Source: Micromonospora sp. WMMA1947
Lineage (GTDB): Bacteria > Actinomycetota > Actinomycetes > Mycobacteriales > Micromonosporaceae
Reading direction: 5' to 3'
Assembly: GCF_027497355.1 (NCBI RefSeq)
Contig: NZ_CP114909.1
Location: 4,173,001 to 4,237,000, forward strand
Length of the DNA: 64,000 nt
The translations under genes were made by a program, and so were the position numbers. A model generated the notes under the pieces. It was not told the DNA's origin and did no database searches. It saw nothing but the letters and a program-made list of their open reading frames with translations. Numbering within the stretch: position 1 is the stretch's first letter; the number at the start of each line of letters is the position of its first letter. Shown in pieces: positions 33,671-42,483 of the stretch.

Positions 33671-35113
33671 TCAGGTGGAGGTGCGTTCCCGCCACGCCCG
33701 CAAGCGGTCACGCAGCCAGTGGTAGCTGGCCTTGGGCGTACGGGATCCGGTGCCGTAGTCGACGTGGGCCAGACCGAAGCGGGGCCCGTACCCGCGGGCC
33801 CACTCGAAGTTGTCGATGAGCGACCAGTAGAAGTACCCCCGCAGATCGAGCCGGTCGTCGACGGCGGCCGCACGGGCCGCCGCCGCCAGGTGCCCGGCCA
33901 CGAACGAGATCCGTTCCGGGTCCGGCTCGGGTCCGTCCCGCAGGTCGGCGCAGCCGTTCTCCGTCACGTACACGGCAGGCAGGCCCGGGTAACGGTCCGC
34001 GAGCCCGGTCAGGGTGTCGAACAGCCCTTGCGGCTCCACCGGCCAGCCCAGGTCGGTGGTGGGCAACCCGTCCGGCCGTAGATGCCGGACCCCGATGTCG
34101 AACGCGCTGCGCAGCGCCGGGTCGGGCTGCTCGTACGGGGCGTCGGCGACGTGCACCCGGTAGTAGTAGTTGACACCGAGGAAGTCCAGCGGCGTGGAGA
34201 TCACCGCCAGGTCACCGTCGCGGCGGAACGACAGATCGCTCACCCCGGCGTAGAGCCGCTCAAATCCGGACGGGTACGCGCCGCCCAGCACCGGATCCGT
34301 GAACTGCCGGTTGAGCATGAGGTCCTGCCGATCCGCCGCCGCCCGGTCGGCCTCGGTGTCGCTGGCTGGCACGGCGGGGGAGAGGTTGAGCGTGATGCCG
34401 ACGCGCGACCGCGGGCCGGCGGCGGACCGGACTGCGGCGACCGCCCTGCCGTGCCCGAGCAGCAGGTGGTGGGCGGCGGCCAGGGCACCATGTCCTTCGG
34501 CGGCGCCGGGAGCGTGCCGGCCCTCCGCGTAGCCGACCATCGACGAGCAGTACGGCTCGTTCAGCGTGATCCAGTCCTGGACCCGGTCGCCGAGGACGCC
34601 CGCCACCGCGGCGGCGTACTCGGCGAACCACTCGGCGGTGTCCCGTACCCGCCAGCCACCCTCGTCCTCGAGCGCCTGGGGCAGATCCCAGTGGTACAGC
34701 GTCACGAACGGCCGGATGCCGTGCCCGCACAGGGCGTCGACGAGCCGGTCGTAGTAGTCGAGGCCTCGCCGGTTCACCGCGCCCCGCCCGGTCGGCATGA
34801 CCCGTGGCCAGGCGACCGAGAAACGGTAGGCGTCCACGCCGAGGCCGGCCAGCAGGTCCACGTCCTCCCGCCAGCGGTGGTAGCTGTCACAGGCGACCGA
34901 GCCGGAGGTGCCGTCGTCGACGGCACCGGGGCGGCGGCAGAAGGTGTCCCAGATCGACGGCCCGCGGCCGTCCTCGTCGACCGCCCCCTCGATCTGGTAC
35001 GCCGCGGTGGCGGCGCCCCAGCTGAAGCCGGCCGGCAGGTCCGGCAGGTCCGGCAGCTCGGGCAGGTCCGGCCGGGTTGAGGCCGCGGCGGCACCTTCGG
35101 ATGTGGTGGTCAT
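33671..35113 (-). CDS. GH1 beta-glucosidase
   Basis: 480 residues, the usual GH1 length. It starts at ATG 35113, in an ATGA overlap with the permease stop. N-terminal FSWGAATAAYQIEGAVDEDG is the GH1 signature. The acid/base Glu lies in DWITLNEPYCS and the nucleophile Glu in VYVTENGCAD. There is no signal peptide, so it hydrolyses imported beta-glucosides such as cellobiose in the cytoplasm. It is the last gene of a sugar-uptake operon controlled by the adjacent LacI-type regulator. Confidence 0.93.
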   Translation of the reverse strand: MTTTSEGAAAASTRPDLPELPDLPDLPAGFSWGAATAAYQIEGAVDEDGRGPSIWDTFCRRPGAVDDGTSGSVACDSYHRWREDVDLLAGLGVDAYRFSVAWPRVMPTGRGAVNRRGLDYYDRLVDALCGHGIRPFVTLYHWDLPQALEDEGGWRVRDTAEWFAEYAAAVAGVLGDRVQDWITLNEPYCSSMVGYAEGRHAPGAAEGHGALAAAHHLLLGHGRAVAAVRSAAGPRSRVGITLNLSPAVPASDTEADRAAADRQDLMLNRQFTDPVLGGAYPSGFERLYAGVSDLSFRRDGDLAVISTPLDFLGVNYYYRVHVADAPYEQPDPALRSAFDIGVRHLRPDGLPTTDLGWPVEPQGLFDTLTGLADRYPGLPAVYVTENGCADLRDGPEPDPERISFVAGHLAAAARAAAVDDRLDLRGYFYWSLIDNFEWARGYGPRFGLAHVDYGTGSRTPKASYHWLRDRLRAWRERTST

Positions 35114-36009
35114 CCCTTCACCGCACCCTGCATGATGCCGTCGACGAGATGCCGGCCGAGGAGCATGAAGACGACGAGGATCGGCAGCGTGGCGAGCAAC
35201 GTGCCGGTCAGCGTCAGGGTGTAGTCGGTGGTGTAGCCGCTGGCCAGTGCGGAGAGCGCCACCTGCACGGTCGCGTTGTTCTGCAGCACGACCAGCGGCC
35301 AGAAGAAGTCGTTCCACGCCTGCATGAAGGTGAACAGCCCGAGCACCGCCGCGGCGGGGCGGGCCGCCGGCAGGACGATGTGCCAGTACAGGCCGAACGT
35401 GCTGGACCCGTCGACGCGGCCGGCCTCCAGCAGTTCGTCGGGTACGGCGCGGCCGAGGTACTGGGTCATGAAGAAGACGCCGAACGCGGTTACCAGCCCG
35501 GGCACGATCACGGCGGTGAGGCGCCCGGTCCAGCCGAGGTCGGCCATCAGGATGTACAGCGGGATGATGCCGAGCTGGTGCGGCACCATCGAGGTCGCGA
35601 TGGCCACGACGAGAAGCGCCTTTCGGCCTCGGAACCGCAGTTTGGCGAAGGCGAACCCGGCCAGGGTCGAGAAGAACACCACGGAGACGGTGATCGAGCC
35701 GCTGACGATGAAGGAGTTCACCAGGGCTCGGCCGAAGTCGGTCGTGTCGAACACGCGCGCGATGTTGTCGAAGAGGTGCCCGCCCGGCACCAGGGCCGGC
35801 GGCACCTTCGTGACGGCGTCGCTGGTCTGCGAGGACACGACGACGGACCAGTAGAGCGGGAAGACCGACCCGGCCACGACCGCCAGCAGGGCGCCGTAGC
35901 TCCAGACCGAGCCCTTGCGTGGGTACCCGAAGCTCCGGCGCCGGTGGGACCGGCGTGGCGGCGGCGAGGGTGTGGTGCCGGTCTGAATGGGGTCCGCGAG
36001 GGTGGTCAC
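35110..36009 (-). CDS. Sugar ABC transporter permease (CUT1, MalG-type)
   Basis: 299 residues from GTG 36009, with GAGGAG upstream. Six hydrophobic segments are visible and the EAA loop is present as ELLEAGRVDGSSTFGLYWHIVLP (region about 35393-35461), typical of the MalG subunit. A Pro/Arg-rich N-terminal tail precedes the first membrane helix. It lies 10 bp downstream of the MalF-type permease. No ATPase is encoded here, as usual for actinomycete sugar importers that share MsiK. Confidence 0.9.
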   Translation of the reverse strand: MTTLADPIQTGTTPSPPPRRSHRRRSFGYPRKGSVWSYGALLAVVAGSVFPLYWSVVVSSQTSDAVTKVPPALVPGGHLFDNIARVFDTTDFGRALVNSFIVSGSITVSVVFFSTLAGFAFAKLRFRGRKALLVVAIATSMVPHQLGIIPLYILMADLGWTGRLTAVIVPGLVTAFGVFFMTQYLGRAVPDELLEAGRVDGSSTFGLYWHIVLPAARPAAAVLGLFTFMQAWNDFFWPLVVLQNNATVQVALSALASGYTTDYTLTLTGTLLATLPILVVFMLLGRHLVDGIMQGAVKG

Positions 36010-36019
36010 GGCGTTCTCC

Positions 36020-36952
36020 TCAGTCCTCGTCCTTGGCGATGCGCCGGGTGAGCAGGAAGTTGATGATCGCGAAGATGGCGATGACCAGACAGAGCGTCCA
36101 GGCGACCGCCGAGGCGTAGCCGAAGCGGAACTCCCGGAACCCCTGCTCGTACATGAACAGGGCAACGGTCTGGAACTGCCGGTCGGAGCCGCCGGTGGGC
36201 GTCTGGGAGCTGGCGAACAGCAGGGGTTCGGCCATGATCTGCAGGCCGCCGATCGTCGAGATCACCGTGGTGAAGATGATCGTCGGCCGCAGCATCGGGA
36301 CGGTGATCCGCCTGAACTGCTGAGCCTGCGACGCGCCGTCGAGGTCGGCGGCCTCGTACAGGTGATGCGGAATCGCCTGCATCGAGGCGAGGTAGATGAG
36401 GGCGTTGTAGCCGGTCCACCGCCAGGCGACGATGAACGAGATGGCCAGGTGGGAGCTCCAGGTGTTGGCCTGCCAGTCGATCGGGCCGATGCCGACGAGG
36501 CCGAGCGCCCAGTTGACCATGCCGAAGTCGCGGCCGAAAAGCTGGGTGAAGACGATCGTCACCGCCACGATCGAGGTGACGTTGGGCAGCAGCACACCCA
36601 TCCGTAGCGCGGTGCGGGCCCGCAGCCGGTGGTTGAGCAGGTGGGCGATCCAGAGCGCGGCGAGCAGTTGCGGCACGGTGGACAGCACCCAGATGCTGAG
36701 TGTGTTGCCCAGGGCGTTCCAGAAGTACGCGTCCTGCAGCATCTCGCGGTAGTTCGCGAGGCCGACCCAGCGGTGCGACCCGGAGTCGAGCAGGTCCCAG
36801 TCATTGAACGAGACGTACGCCGTGTACAGCAGCGGGAACAGCCCGAACGCGCCGAACAGCAGGAAGAACGGCAGGATGTAGAGGTAGGGCGAGCCCTTGG
36901 TGTCGAGCCGGCTCAGGCCGGCCCGCCGGGCCTGGTGGAGGTAGGTGGCCAT
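36020..36952 (-). CDS. Sugar ABC transporter permease (CUT1, MalF-type)
   Basis: 310 residues with six predicted membrane helices, starting with YLYILPFFLLFGAFGLFPLLY (36832-36894 region). The EAA loop appears as HLYEAADLDGASQAQQFRRI. It pairs with the permease at 35110-36009 to form the transmembrane channel for the sugar delivered by the binding protein encoded upstream. Confidence 0.9.
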   Translation of the reverse strand: MATYLHQARRAGLSRLDTKGSPYLYILPFFLLFGAFGLFPLLYTAYVSFNDWDLLDSGSHRWVGLANYREMLQDAYFWNALGNTLSIWVLSTVPQLLAALWIAHLLNHRLRARTALRMGVLLPNVTSIVAVTIVFTQLFGRDFGMVNWALGLVGIGPIDWQANTWSSHLAISFIVAWRWTGYNALIYLASMQAIPHHLYEAADLDGASQAQQFRRITVPMLRPTIIFTTVISTIGGLQIMAEPLLFASSQTPTGGSDRQFQTVALFMYEQGFREFRFGYASAVAWTLCLVIAIFAIINFLLTRRIAKDED

Positions 36953-37016
36953 CGTCGATCCTTCGTCGCCGGGAGCCGCCGGCGGTCAGGGGCGACCGCC
37001 GGCGGCGCGGGTCGAG

Positions 37017-38288
37017 TTACTTGGCGAGTCGCTCGACGTCGCTGACCATCTGCTTCCAGGACTCGTCGGAGCTTTGCTTGCCCTGTTCGATGCGGACGAG
37101 GGCGTCGCGGATGGTGGTCTGCACGTCTCCGGCTCGCGGGCCCTGGTACTGGGGCTTGAGCTGCTTCGCCGCGGTGGTGAAGAGCTGGCCCACCGGTGCG
37201 TTGTTGAAGAAGGCGTCCTTGTACTGGGCAATGTCGGGCTTGTCGTACAGAGCCGGGATGGACGGCAGGTTGCCCCGCGCGGTGAACACCTTGGCCTGCT
37301 GTTCCGGGGCGGTCAGCCACGCCGCGAGCTTCTTGGCCTCCTCGGTGTGCTTGCCCTGCTTGGGAACGGTGAGGTAAGAGCCGCCCCAGTTGCCGCCGCC
37401 GCCCGGGACGCTCGCCACGTCCCACTTGCCGGCGGCGTGCTTCGCCTGGTCCTTGATCTTGGTCATCATCCAGGCCGGACACGCGATGGTGGCGAACTGG
37501 TCCTTCGCGAAGCCGTTGTTCCACTCCTGCGAGCTGCCGATCAGCTTGGCCGACAGGTTGCTCTGGATCGCCTTCACCGTCAGGTCCCAGGCCTTTCGGA
37601 CATCGGGGCTGGTGCCCACGACGATGGCGTTGTCCTCGTTGTAGTACCCGACCGGGGCCTGGCCGATGATGGCGTTGAACAGTTGGCCTCCGCCGTCGAA
37701 GAAGGCGCTGCCGGCCGGGGCCTTCGCCGCGTACCGCTTGCCGAACTCGATGTACTGGTCCCAGCTGCTGCCCCAGGCGGCCGACACCTGGTCGCGGTCG
37801 AACGGCATGCCGGCCTTCTCGAACAGGTCACGCCGATAGCAGATGGCCAGGCCGCCGACGTCGGTGCCGTACCCGATCTGCTTGCCGTCCTTCGCCAGCG
37901 ACGCCGCCCACTTCCAGTCGAGGTACTCGGACTGGCGGTCCTTGCCCAGGTCGACGAAGAGGTTGCCCCGCTCGCGCATCTGCGCGATGAAGCCCGTGTC
38001 GACGCCCTCGATGTCGCCCGCGCCGGAGCCGGTGGCCAGGTGGGTGATCAGGTCGCGATGATGGTCGTTGTAGGCGGCCGTGCGCTCCTGGATCGTGATG
38101 TTCGGATGCGCCTTCTGGTACTCGGCGTACAGGTCCTGGTACCCGAAGTTGCCGAACAGGTTGACGTTCAGGGTGATCTTTTCGTTGCCGCCGCCGGAGC
38201 CTCCCTCGGTGCCGGTGCCACACGCGGTCAGCAGTACTCCGGCGGCCAGGGTGGCCGCCGCCAGTCGCAACAGTCGGTTTGGGTGCAT
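37017..38288 (-). CDS. Sugar-binding lipoprotein of ABC transporter (family 1)
   Basis: 423 residues. The N-terminus has a lipoprotein signal (LLRLAAATLAAGVLLTAC) with lipobox LTAC, so Cys22 would be lipidated. A Gly/Ser linker follows, then an extracellular solute-binding protein type 1 fold (LNVNLFGNFGYQDLYAEYQK, APEQQAKVFTARGNLPSIP). It captures an oligosaccharide outside the cell for the two permeases. The gene's promoter carries two AACCGGTT-centred operators. Confidence 0.92.
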   Translation of the reverse strand: MHPNRLLRLAAATLAAGVLLTACGTGTEGGSGGGNEKITLNVNLFGNFGYQDLYAEYQKAHPNITIQERTAAYNDHHRDLITHLATGSGAGDIEGVDTGFIAQMRERGNLFVDLGKDRQSEYLDWKWAASLAKDGKQIGYGTDVGGLAICYRRDLFEKAGMPFDRDQVSAAWGSSWDQYIEFGKRYAAKAPAGSAFFDGGGQLFNAIIGQAPVGYYNEDNAIVVGTSPDVRKAWDLTVKAIQSNLSAKLIGSSQEWNNGFAKDQFATIACPAWMMTKIKDQAKHAAGKWDVASVPGGGGNWGGSYLTVPKQGKHTEEAKKLAAWLTAPEQQAKVFTARGNLPSIPALYDKPDIAQYKDAFFNNAPVGQLFTTAAKQLKPQYQGPRAGDVQTTIRDALVRIEQGKQSSDESWKQMVSDVERLAK

Positions 38289-38311
38289 GCCAGGGAACCC
38301 TTTCGTGCGAT

Positions 38312-38337
38312 GTAACCGGTTACCTGAAACCGGTTAC
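38312..38337. promoter_or_regulatory. Tandem LacI-type operators upstream of the sugar operon
   Basis: Perfect palindrome GTAACCGGTTAC at 38312-38323 and near-palindrome GAAACCGGTTAC at 38326-38337, 14 bp centre to centre, lie 24 bp before the binding-protein start. The central CG and 8-bp AACCGGTT core are typical of LacI/GalR-family operators. Confidence 0.8.
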
Positions 38338-38527
38338 ATTGTCGGCGAGCCATGGTGGTGGGGGTGGGTGGAGTTGGATGAAGATCGGATGCCGGCCGAG
38401 TTGCGGGTGACCGCCGGCGAGCGCCTTTCCTGGGAAGTGTGAACGGGTTCGGCTATGGGGTGTCAAGTTACGAAAAGGTAACGGTCGATGCGGGTTGACC
38501 GGCGGACATCGCTGGCGCTACGGTCGT

Positions 38528-38539
38528 GAAACCGGTTAC
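38528..38539. promoter_or_regulatory. LacI-type operator before the regulator gene
   Basis: GAAACCGGTTAC, identical to the operator at 38326-38337, sits 15 bp upstream of the TTG start of the LacI-family gene. This indicates autoregulation together with control of the divergent sugar operon. Confidence 0.78.
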
Positions 38540-38554
38540 AGAGAAGGCACCACA

Positions 38555-39568
38555 TTGACCACTATCAGGGAGCTGGCGCGCCGCTCCGGCGTGTCCGTCG
38601 CCACCGTGTCCCGCGTCTTCAACACCCCCGAGGTCGTCAGCCAGCACACCCGCCAGCGCATCCTCGACCTGGCCGCCGAGATCGGCTACCTGCCGAACGG
38701 GTCGGCCCGGACGCTCGCCACGAAGAAGTCCAACATGGTGGGCCTGGTATGGGACACCGACCATCGCCGCCCTGGGTGGCGCCACCCATTCCTGCAGGAG
38801 ATCCTCGTCGCGCTCAAGACGGCGCTCAGCGCGCACGGGCTGAACCTGCTCATGCTCGCCGGCCACGACGCGGCGGGGCCCGACGACGGGCAGCGATACG
38901 TGCGCGCCGTCCGCCAGCACAACCTCGACGGCGCGGTCATCATCGACAACGGCACCCGGGACCCGGCCGTGCTCGCCCTCGTCGAAGCCCAGGTGCCGTG
39001 CGTCGCTCTCGACCTGCGGGTCGACGGTCCGACGTCGACCTACATCACCTCGGACAATGCCGGCGGCGCGGCGCTCGCCGTGCGCCACCTCGTCGAACGC
39101 GGCCACCGGCGCATCGCCACCATCACCGGCCCGCTGCGAACCTGGCCGGGAGCCGAACGGCTCGTCGGCTTCCGGGCCGCGCTGGCCGGGGCCGGCCTGC
39201 CGCTCACCGACGGCCACGTCGTCGAGGGAGACTTCTATCTCGACGGCGGTCACGCCGCGATGGACCGGCTGCTCGCCCTCGACGACCGCCCTACCGCAGT
39301 GTTCGTCGCCGGTGACGAGATGGCTGTCGGCGCGATGCGGGCGGCCCAGGCGGCCGGCCTACGGATCCCCGACGACATTGCGATTGTCGGCTTCGACGAC
39401 ATCGAGGTGGCCGCGCTGATCCCGCCCGGGCTCAGCACCGTCGCCCAGAACAAGCCCGGCTTCGGCACGGCCGCCGCCGATGCGCTGGTCGCCATGCTGC
39501 ACGGCGGCGACGACCCGCCCAAGCCGACCGTGCTGCCGACGACGCTCGTCGTCCGCGGCACCACCTGA
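38555..39568 (+). CDS. LacI-family transcriptional repressor
   Basis: 337 residues. I choose TTG 38555 because the helix-turn-helix begins right there (TTIRELARRSGVSVATVSRV) and GAGAAGG lies 7 nt upstream. The hinge IGYLPNGSARTLATKKSNMV and the periplasmic-binding-like sensor domain (VGLVWDTDH, AVFVAGDEMAVGAMRAA, IAIVGFDDIEVAALIPPGLS) follow. It probably represses the divergent sugar operon and itself through the three AACCGGTT sites until the transported sugar binds. Confidence 0.9.
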   Translation: MTTIRELARRSGVSVATVSRVFNTPEVVSQHTRQRILDLAAEIGYLPNGSARTLATKKSNMVGLVWDTDHRRPGWRHPFLQEILVALKTALSAHGLNLLMLAGHDAAGPDDGQRYVRAVRQHNLDGAVIIDNGTRDPAVLALVEAQVPCVALDLRVDGPTSTYITSDNAGGAALAVRHLVERGHRRIATITGPLRTWPGAERLVGFRAALAGAGLPLTDGHVVEGDFYLDGGHAAMDRLLALDDRPTAVFVAGDEMAVGAMRAAQAAGLRIPDDIAIVGFDDIEVAALIPPGLSTVAQNKPGFGTAAADALVAMLHGGDDPPKPTVLPTTLVVRGTT

Positions 39569-40062
39569 CCCGAAACGCGACGTCGGCGCCGTCCCGCTCT
39601 GGATCGTGCTGCTGCTCGCGGTCGCTGTTGCCGGAGCCGCTGTCACCGACCCCGCAACCGGGCCTGCCTCGAGCGTCACACCCGTGCCTGGGCGAGGTCG
39701 GGGCCGGCGGTGGCTCGAATGATCCGGGGCCAGGTCCATGCGGCGCGCAGGATGAAGGCCAGAGGAGCGGGTCCCACAGTTCGAAGTCTTGATGGCGGCC
39801 ATCGGGCGATGGAACGACGGGGTCTCGTCGCCCGCCCGAAGTGGTCACCGAGGCCGGGCAGAACGGAAGGCTTTGGCCTGCGGTGATGTGGGCGATGAAT
39901 CCGGTGCGACCTCCCAGAGAACTCCGAAGTGGTCACGAGCATCGCTCCCCGCTTGACTGGTGTCGGCTGTTGTCTCGAAGCTCGTTGACGTCAGCCAACA
40001 GGGCTCGTCGCGTCACCGCATGGCACCGGATGCCATCGCGGTGACGTCGGCATGCATCCCGG
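39569..40062. other. 494-bp gap between the LacI gene and IS21
   Basis: No convincing gene. The notable element is a long imperfect hairpin at 40012-40045 (GTCACCGCATGGCA pairing with TGCCAT-C-GCGGTGAC, loop CCGGA), ending 17 bp before the IS21 left end. It may be a terminator, or a structured site near the insertion. Confidence 0.45.
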
Positions 40063-40132
40063 TGTCGGCTCCGCCTGAAAACTGACCCCGTGGTTCCGGC
40101 TGAATTTTGACCCCTTCCGGAAGCATCGGGAG

Positions 40133-41359
40133 GTGCTGAGCGTGGAGGACTGGGCGGAGATCCGTCGGTTGCACCGGGCGGAGCGGATGGCGATCAAGGC
40201 GATCTGTCGTCGGCTGGGGGTATCGCGGAACACGGTGCGCAAGGCCTTGGCCAGTCATGAGCCGCCTCGTTATCAGCGGGCGGCGAAGGGTTCGATCGTG
40301 GACGCGGTCGAGCCGCAGATCAGGGCGTTGTTGGCGGAGTTCCCGGATATGCCGACGACGGTGATCATGGAGCGGGTCGGGTGGACTCGCGGCAAGACGG
40401 TGTTCTCTGATCGGGTGCAGCAGCTGCGGCCGTTGTTCCGCCGGCCGGATCCGGCCCAGCGGACGGAGTATCTGCCGGGTGAGCTGGCGCAGTGTGATCT
40501 GTGGTTCCCGCCGGCGGACGTGCCGTTGGGCTTCGGGCAGGTCGGTCGGCCGCCGGTGCTGGTGATGGTGTCGGGGTATTCGCGGTGGCTGTCTGCGGTG
40601 ATGATCCCGTCGCGGCAGTCGCCGGACCTGCTGGTCGGACACTGGACGCTGATCTCCGGCTGGGGGCGGGTGCCCAAGGCGTTGGTGTGGGACAACGAGT
40701 CCGCCGTCGGGCAGTGGCGGGCCGGCAGGCCGCAGCTGACCGAGGCGATGAACGCCTTCCGCGGCACCCTCGGCATCAAGGTGATCCAGTGCCGGCCGGC
40801 GGACCCCGAATCGAAGGGCCTGGTCGAACGGGCCAACGGCTATCTGGAGACGTCGTTCCTGCCCGGACGCCGCTTCGCCTCACCCGGCGACTTCAACGCT
40901 CAGCTCACCGAGTGGTTGGTGCGGGCGAACAACCGCCAGCACCGGATGCTGGGCTGCCGCCCGGCGGAGCGGTGGGACGCCGACCGGCAGGTGATGCTGC
41001 CGCTGCCGCCGGTCGCGCCGGTGGTCGGGTGGCGGCAGGCCACCCGGCTGCCCCGCGATCACTACGTCCGCTTGGACGGCAACGACTACTCGGTGCACCC
41101 GTCAGTGGTCGGCCGGCGGGTCGAGGTCACCGCCGACTGCGACCACGTGACGGTGCTCTGCGACGGCCGACCGGTGGCCCGGCACGACCGTTGCTGGGCC
41201 AAGCATCAGAGCATCACCGACCTCGCACACCGGCAAGCCGCCGCCGATCTGCGCATCGCCGCCCAACGCACCCCGACGGCCGCCGTCGACGCCCAGGTCG
41301 AACGCCGGCCGTTGAGCGACTACGACCGGATGTTCGGCCTGGACGAGGTGGCTGCGTGA
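40133..41359 (+). CDS. istA: IS21-family transposase IstA
   Basis: 408 residues. An N-terminal HTH (IKAICRRLGVSRNTVRKALA) binds the element ends. The DDE catalytic core is visible as Asp in AQCDLWFPPADVP, Asp in ALVWDNESAVG and Glu in KGLVERANGYLETSFLPGR. The C-terminal domain (LDGNDYSVHPSVVGRRVEV) is typical of IstA. Its TGA overlaps the ATG of istB by one base. Confidence 0.92.
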   Translation: MLSVEDWAEIRRLHRAERMAIKAICRRLGVSRNTVRKALASHEPPRYQRAAKGSIVDAVEPQIRALLAEFPDMPTTVIMERVGWTRGKTVFSDRVQQLRPLFRRPDPAQRTEYLPGELAQCDLWFPPADVPLGFGQVGRPPVLVMVSGYSRWLSAVMIPSRQSPDLLVGHWTLISGWGRVPKALVWDNESAVGQWRAGRPQLTEAMNAFRGTLGIKVIQCRPADPESKGLVERANGYLETSFLPGRRFASPGDFNAQLTEWLVRANNRQHRMLGCRPAERWDADRQVMLPLPPVAPVVGWRQATRLPRDHYVRLDGNDYSVHPSVVGRRVEVTADCDHVTVLCDGRPVARHDRCWAKHQSITDLAHRQAAADLRIAAQRTPTAAVDAQVERRPLSDYDRMFGLDEVAA

Positions 41360-42147
41360 TGGCCGCCAAGACCAGCCGCAACGTCGCATCCGAGATCGCG
41401 TTCCTCACCCGTGCCCTGAAGGCGCCGTCCCTGGCCGCGTCGGTGGAACGCCTGGCGGAGCGGGCCCGGGCAGAGTCGTGGACGCATGAGGAGTTCCTCG
41501 CCGCCTGCCTGCAACGCGAGGTCGCCGCCCGCGAAGCCCACGGCGGAGAAGGACGCATCCGGGCAGCCAGGTTCCCGGCCCGCAAGAGCCTGGAGGAGTT
41601 CGACTTCGACCACCAACGGTCGTTGAAGCGGGAGACCATCGCCCATCTGGGAACCCTCGACTTCATCACCGGCCGAGAGAACGTCGTCTTCCTGGGCCCG
41701 CCCGGCACCGGCAAAACCCACCTGTCCATCGGCCTCGGGATCCGGGCCTGCCAGGCCGGGCACCGGGTCGCGTTCGCCACCGCCGCCCAGTGGGTGTCTC
41801 GCCTGGCTGACGCCCACCATGCCGGCCGGCTGCAGGACGAACTGGTCAAACTCGGCCGGATCCCGCTGCTGATCGTCGACGAGGTCGGCTACATCCCCTT
41901 CGAAGCCGAAGCCGCGAACCTGTTCTTCCAGCTCGTCTCCAACCGCTACGAACGAGCCTCGCTGATCGTCACCAGCAACAAGCCCTTCGGCCGCTGGGGC
42001 GAAGTGTTCGGCGACGATGTCGTCGCCGCGGCCATGATCGACCGCCTCGTCCACCACGCCGAGGTCATCTCGATGAAGGGCGACAGCTACCGCCTCAAAG
42101 ACCGCGACCTCGGCCGCGTCCCCGCAGCAACCAAGACCAACGACTGA
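41359..42147 (+). CDS. istB: IS21-family helper ATPase IstB
   Basis: 262 residues. DnaA/DnaC-like AAA+ ATPase with Walker A GPPGTGKTHLS and Walker B PLLIVDEVGYIPF, and a sensor region SLIVTSNKPFGRWGEVF. IstB remodels target DNA and regulates IstA during transposition. The ATG at 41359 overlaps the istA stop (TGATG). Confidence 0.92.
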   Translation: MAAKTSRNVASEIAFLTRALKAPSLAASVERLAERARAESWTHEEFLAACLQREVAAREAHGGEGRIRAARFPARKSLEEFDFDHQRSLKRETIAHLGTLDFITGRENVVFLGPPGTGKTHLSIGLGIRACQAGHRVAFATAAQWVSRLADAHHAGRLQDELVKLGRIPLLIVDEVGYIPFEAEAANLFFQLVSNRYERASLIVTSNKPFGRWGEVFGDDVVAAAMIDRLVHHAEVISMKGDSYRLKDRDLGRVPAATKTND

Positions 42148-42483
42148 ACATCAACAACCAGCGAGGGGGTCAACATTCGGCCGGAACAGAGGGGTCAAAG
42201 TTCAGCCGGCGTTGACACCCGGGGGTTGAGACTCGAATCCCACCCGAAGCCTGCTGACCAGGGCATCGTGCTCGGTGACCGCTTCGGCGAGCCCGAAGGT
42301 TCATGCAGCCGGGTTTGCTGATCGACGCGACGTTGTCCGGGCGGGGGAGGTCAGCTCGACCTCGGGTCCCTAAAGTCTCTGGCAGGCGCTGCCGCGCAGA
42401 TGGTCAACCGGTGCTCTCAGACACGGGTGCGGATGGCCCTGACACTTGCCATCACTACCGAGGCCGCGATTGCAGGGGTTGGG

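Larger units (their letters stand above)
40063..42217 (+). mobile_element. IS21-family insertion sequence with intact istA/istB
   Basis: A 2155-bp element. The ends read TGTCGGCTCCGCCTG (left) and, complemented, TGTCAACGCCGGCTG (right), with internal repeats of the type GCTGAA-x-TTTGACCCC at both ends, as in IS21 multiple terminal sites. It is flanked by the 5-bp direct repeat CCCGG (40058-40062 and 42218-42222), consistent with an intact recent insertion. It carries istA and istB in the overlapping order typical of the family. Confidence 0.9.

Noticed and set aside
42223..42260. tRNA-like T-arm sequence (CTCGAATCCC) next to the IS21 right end
   Set aside because: No acceptor stem, D-arm or anticodon arm can be built around it.
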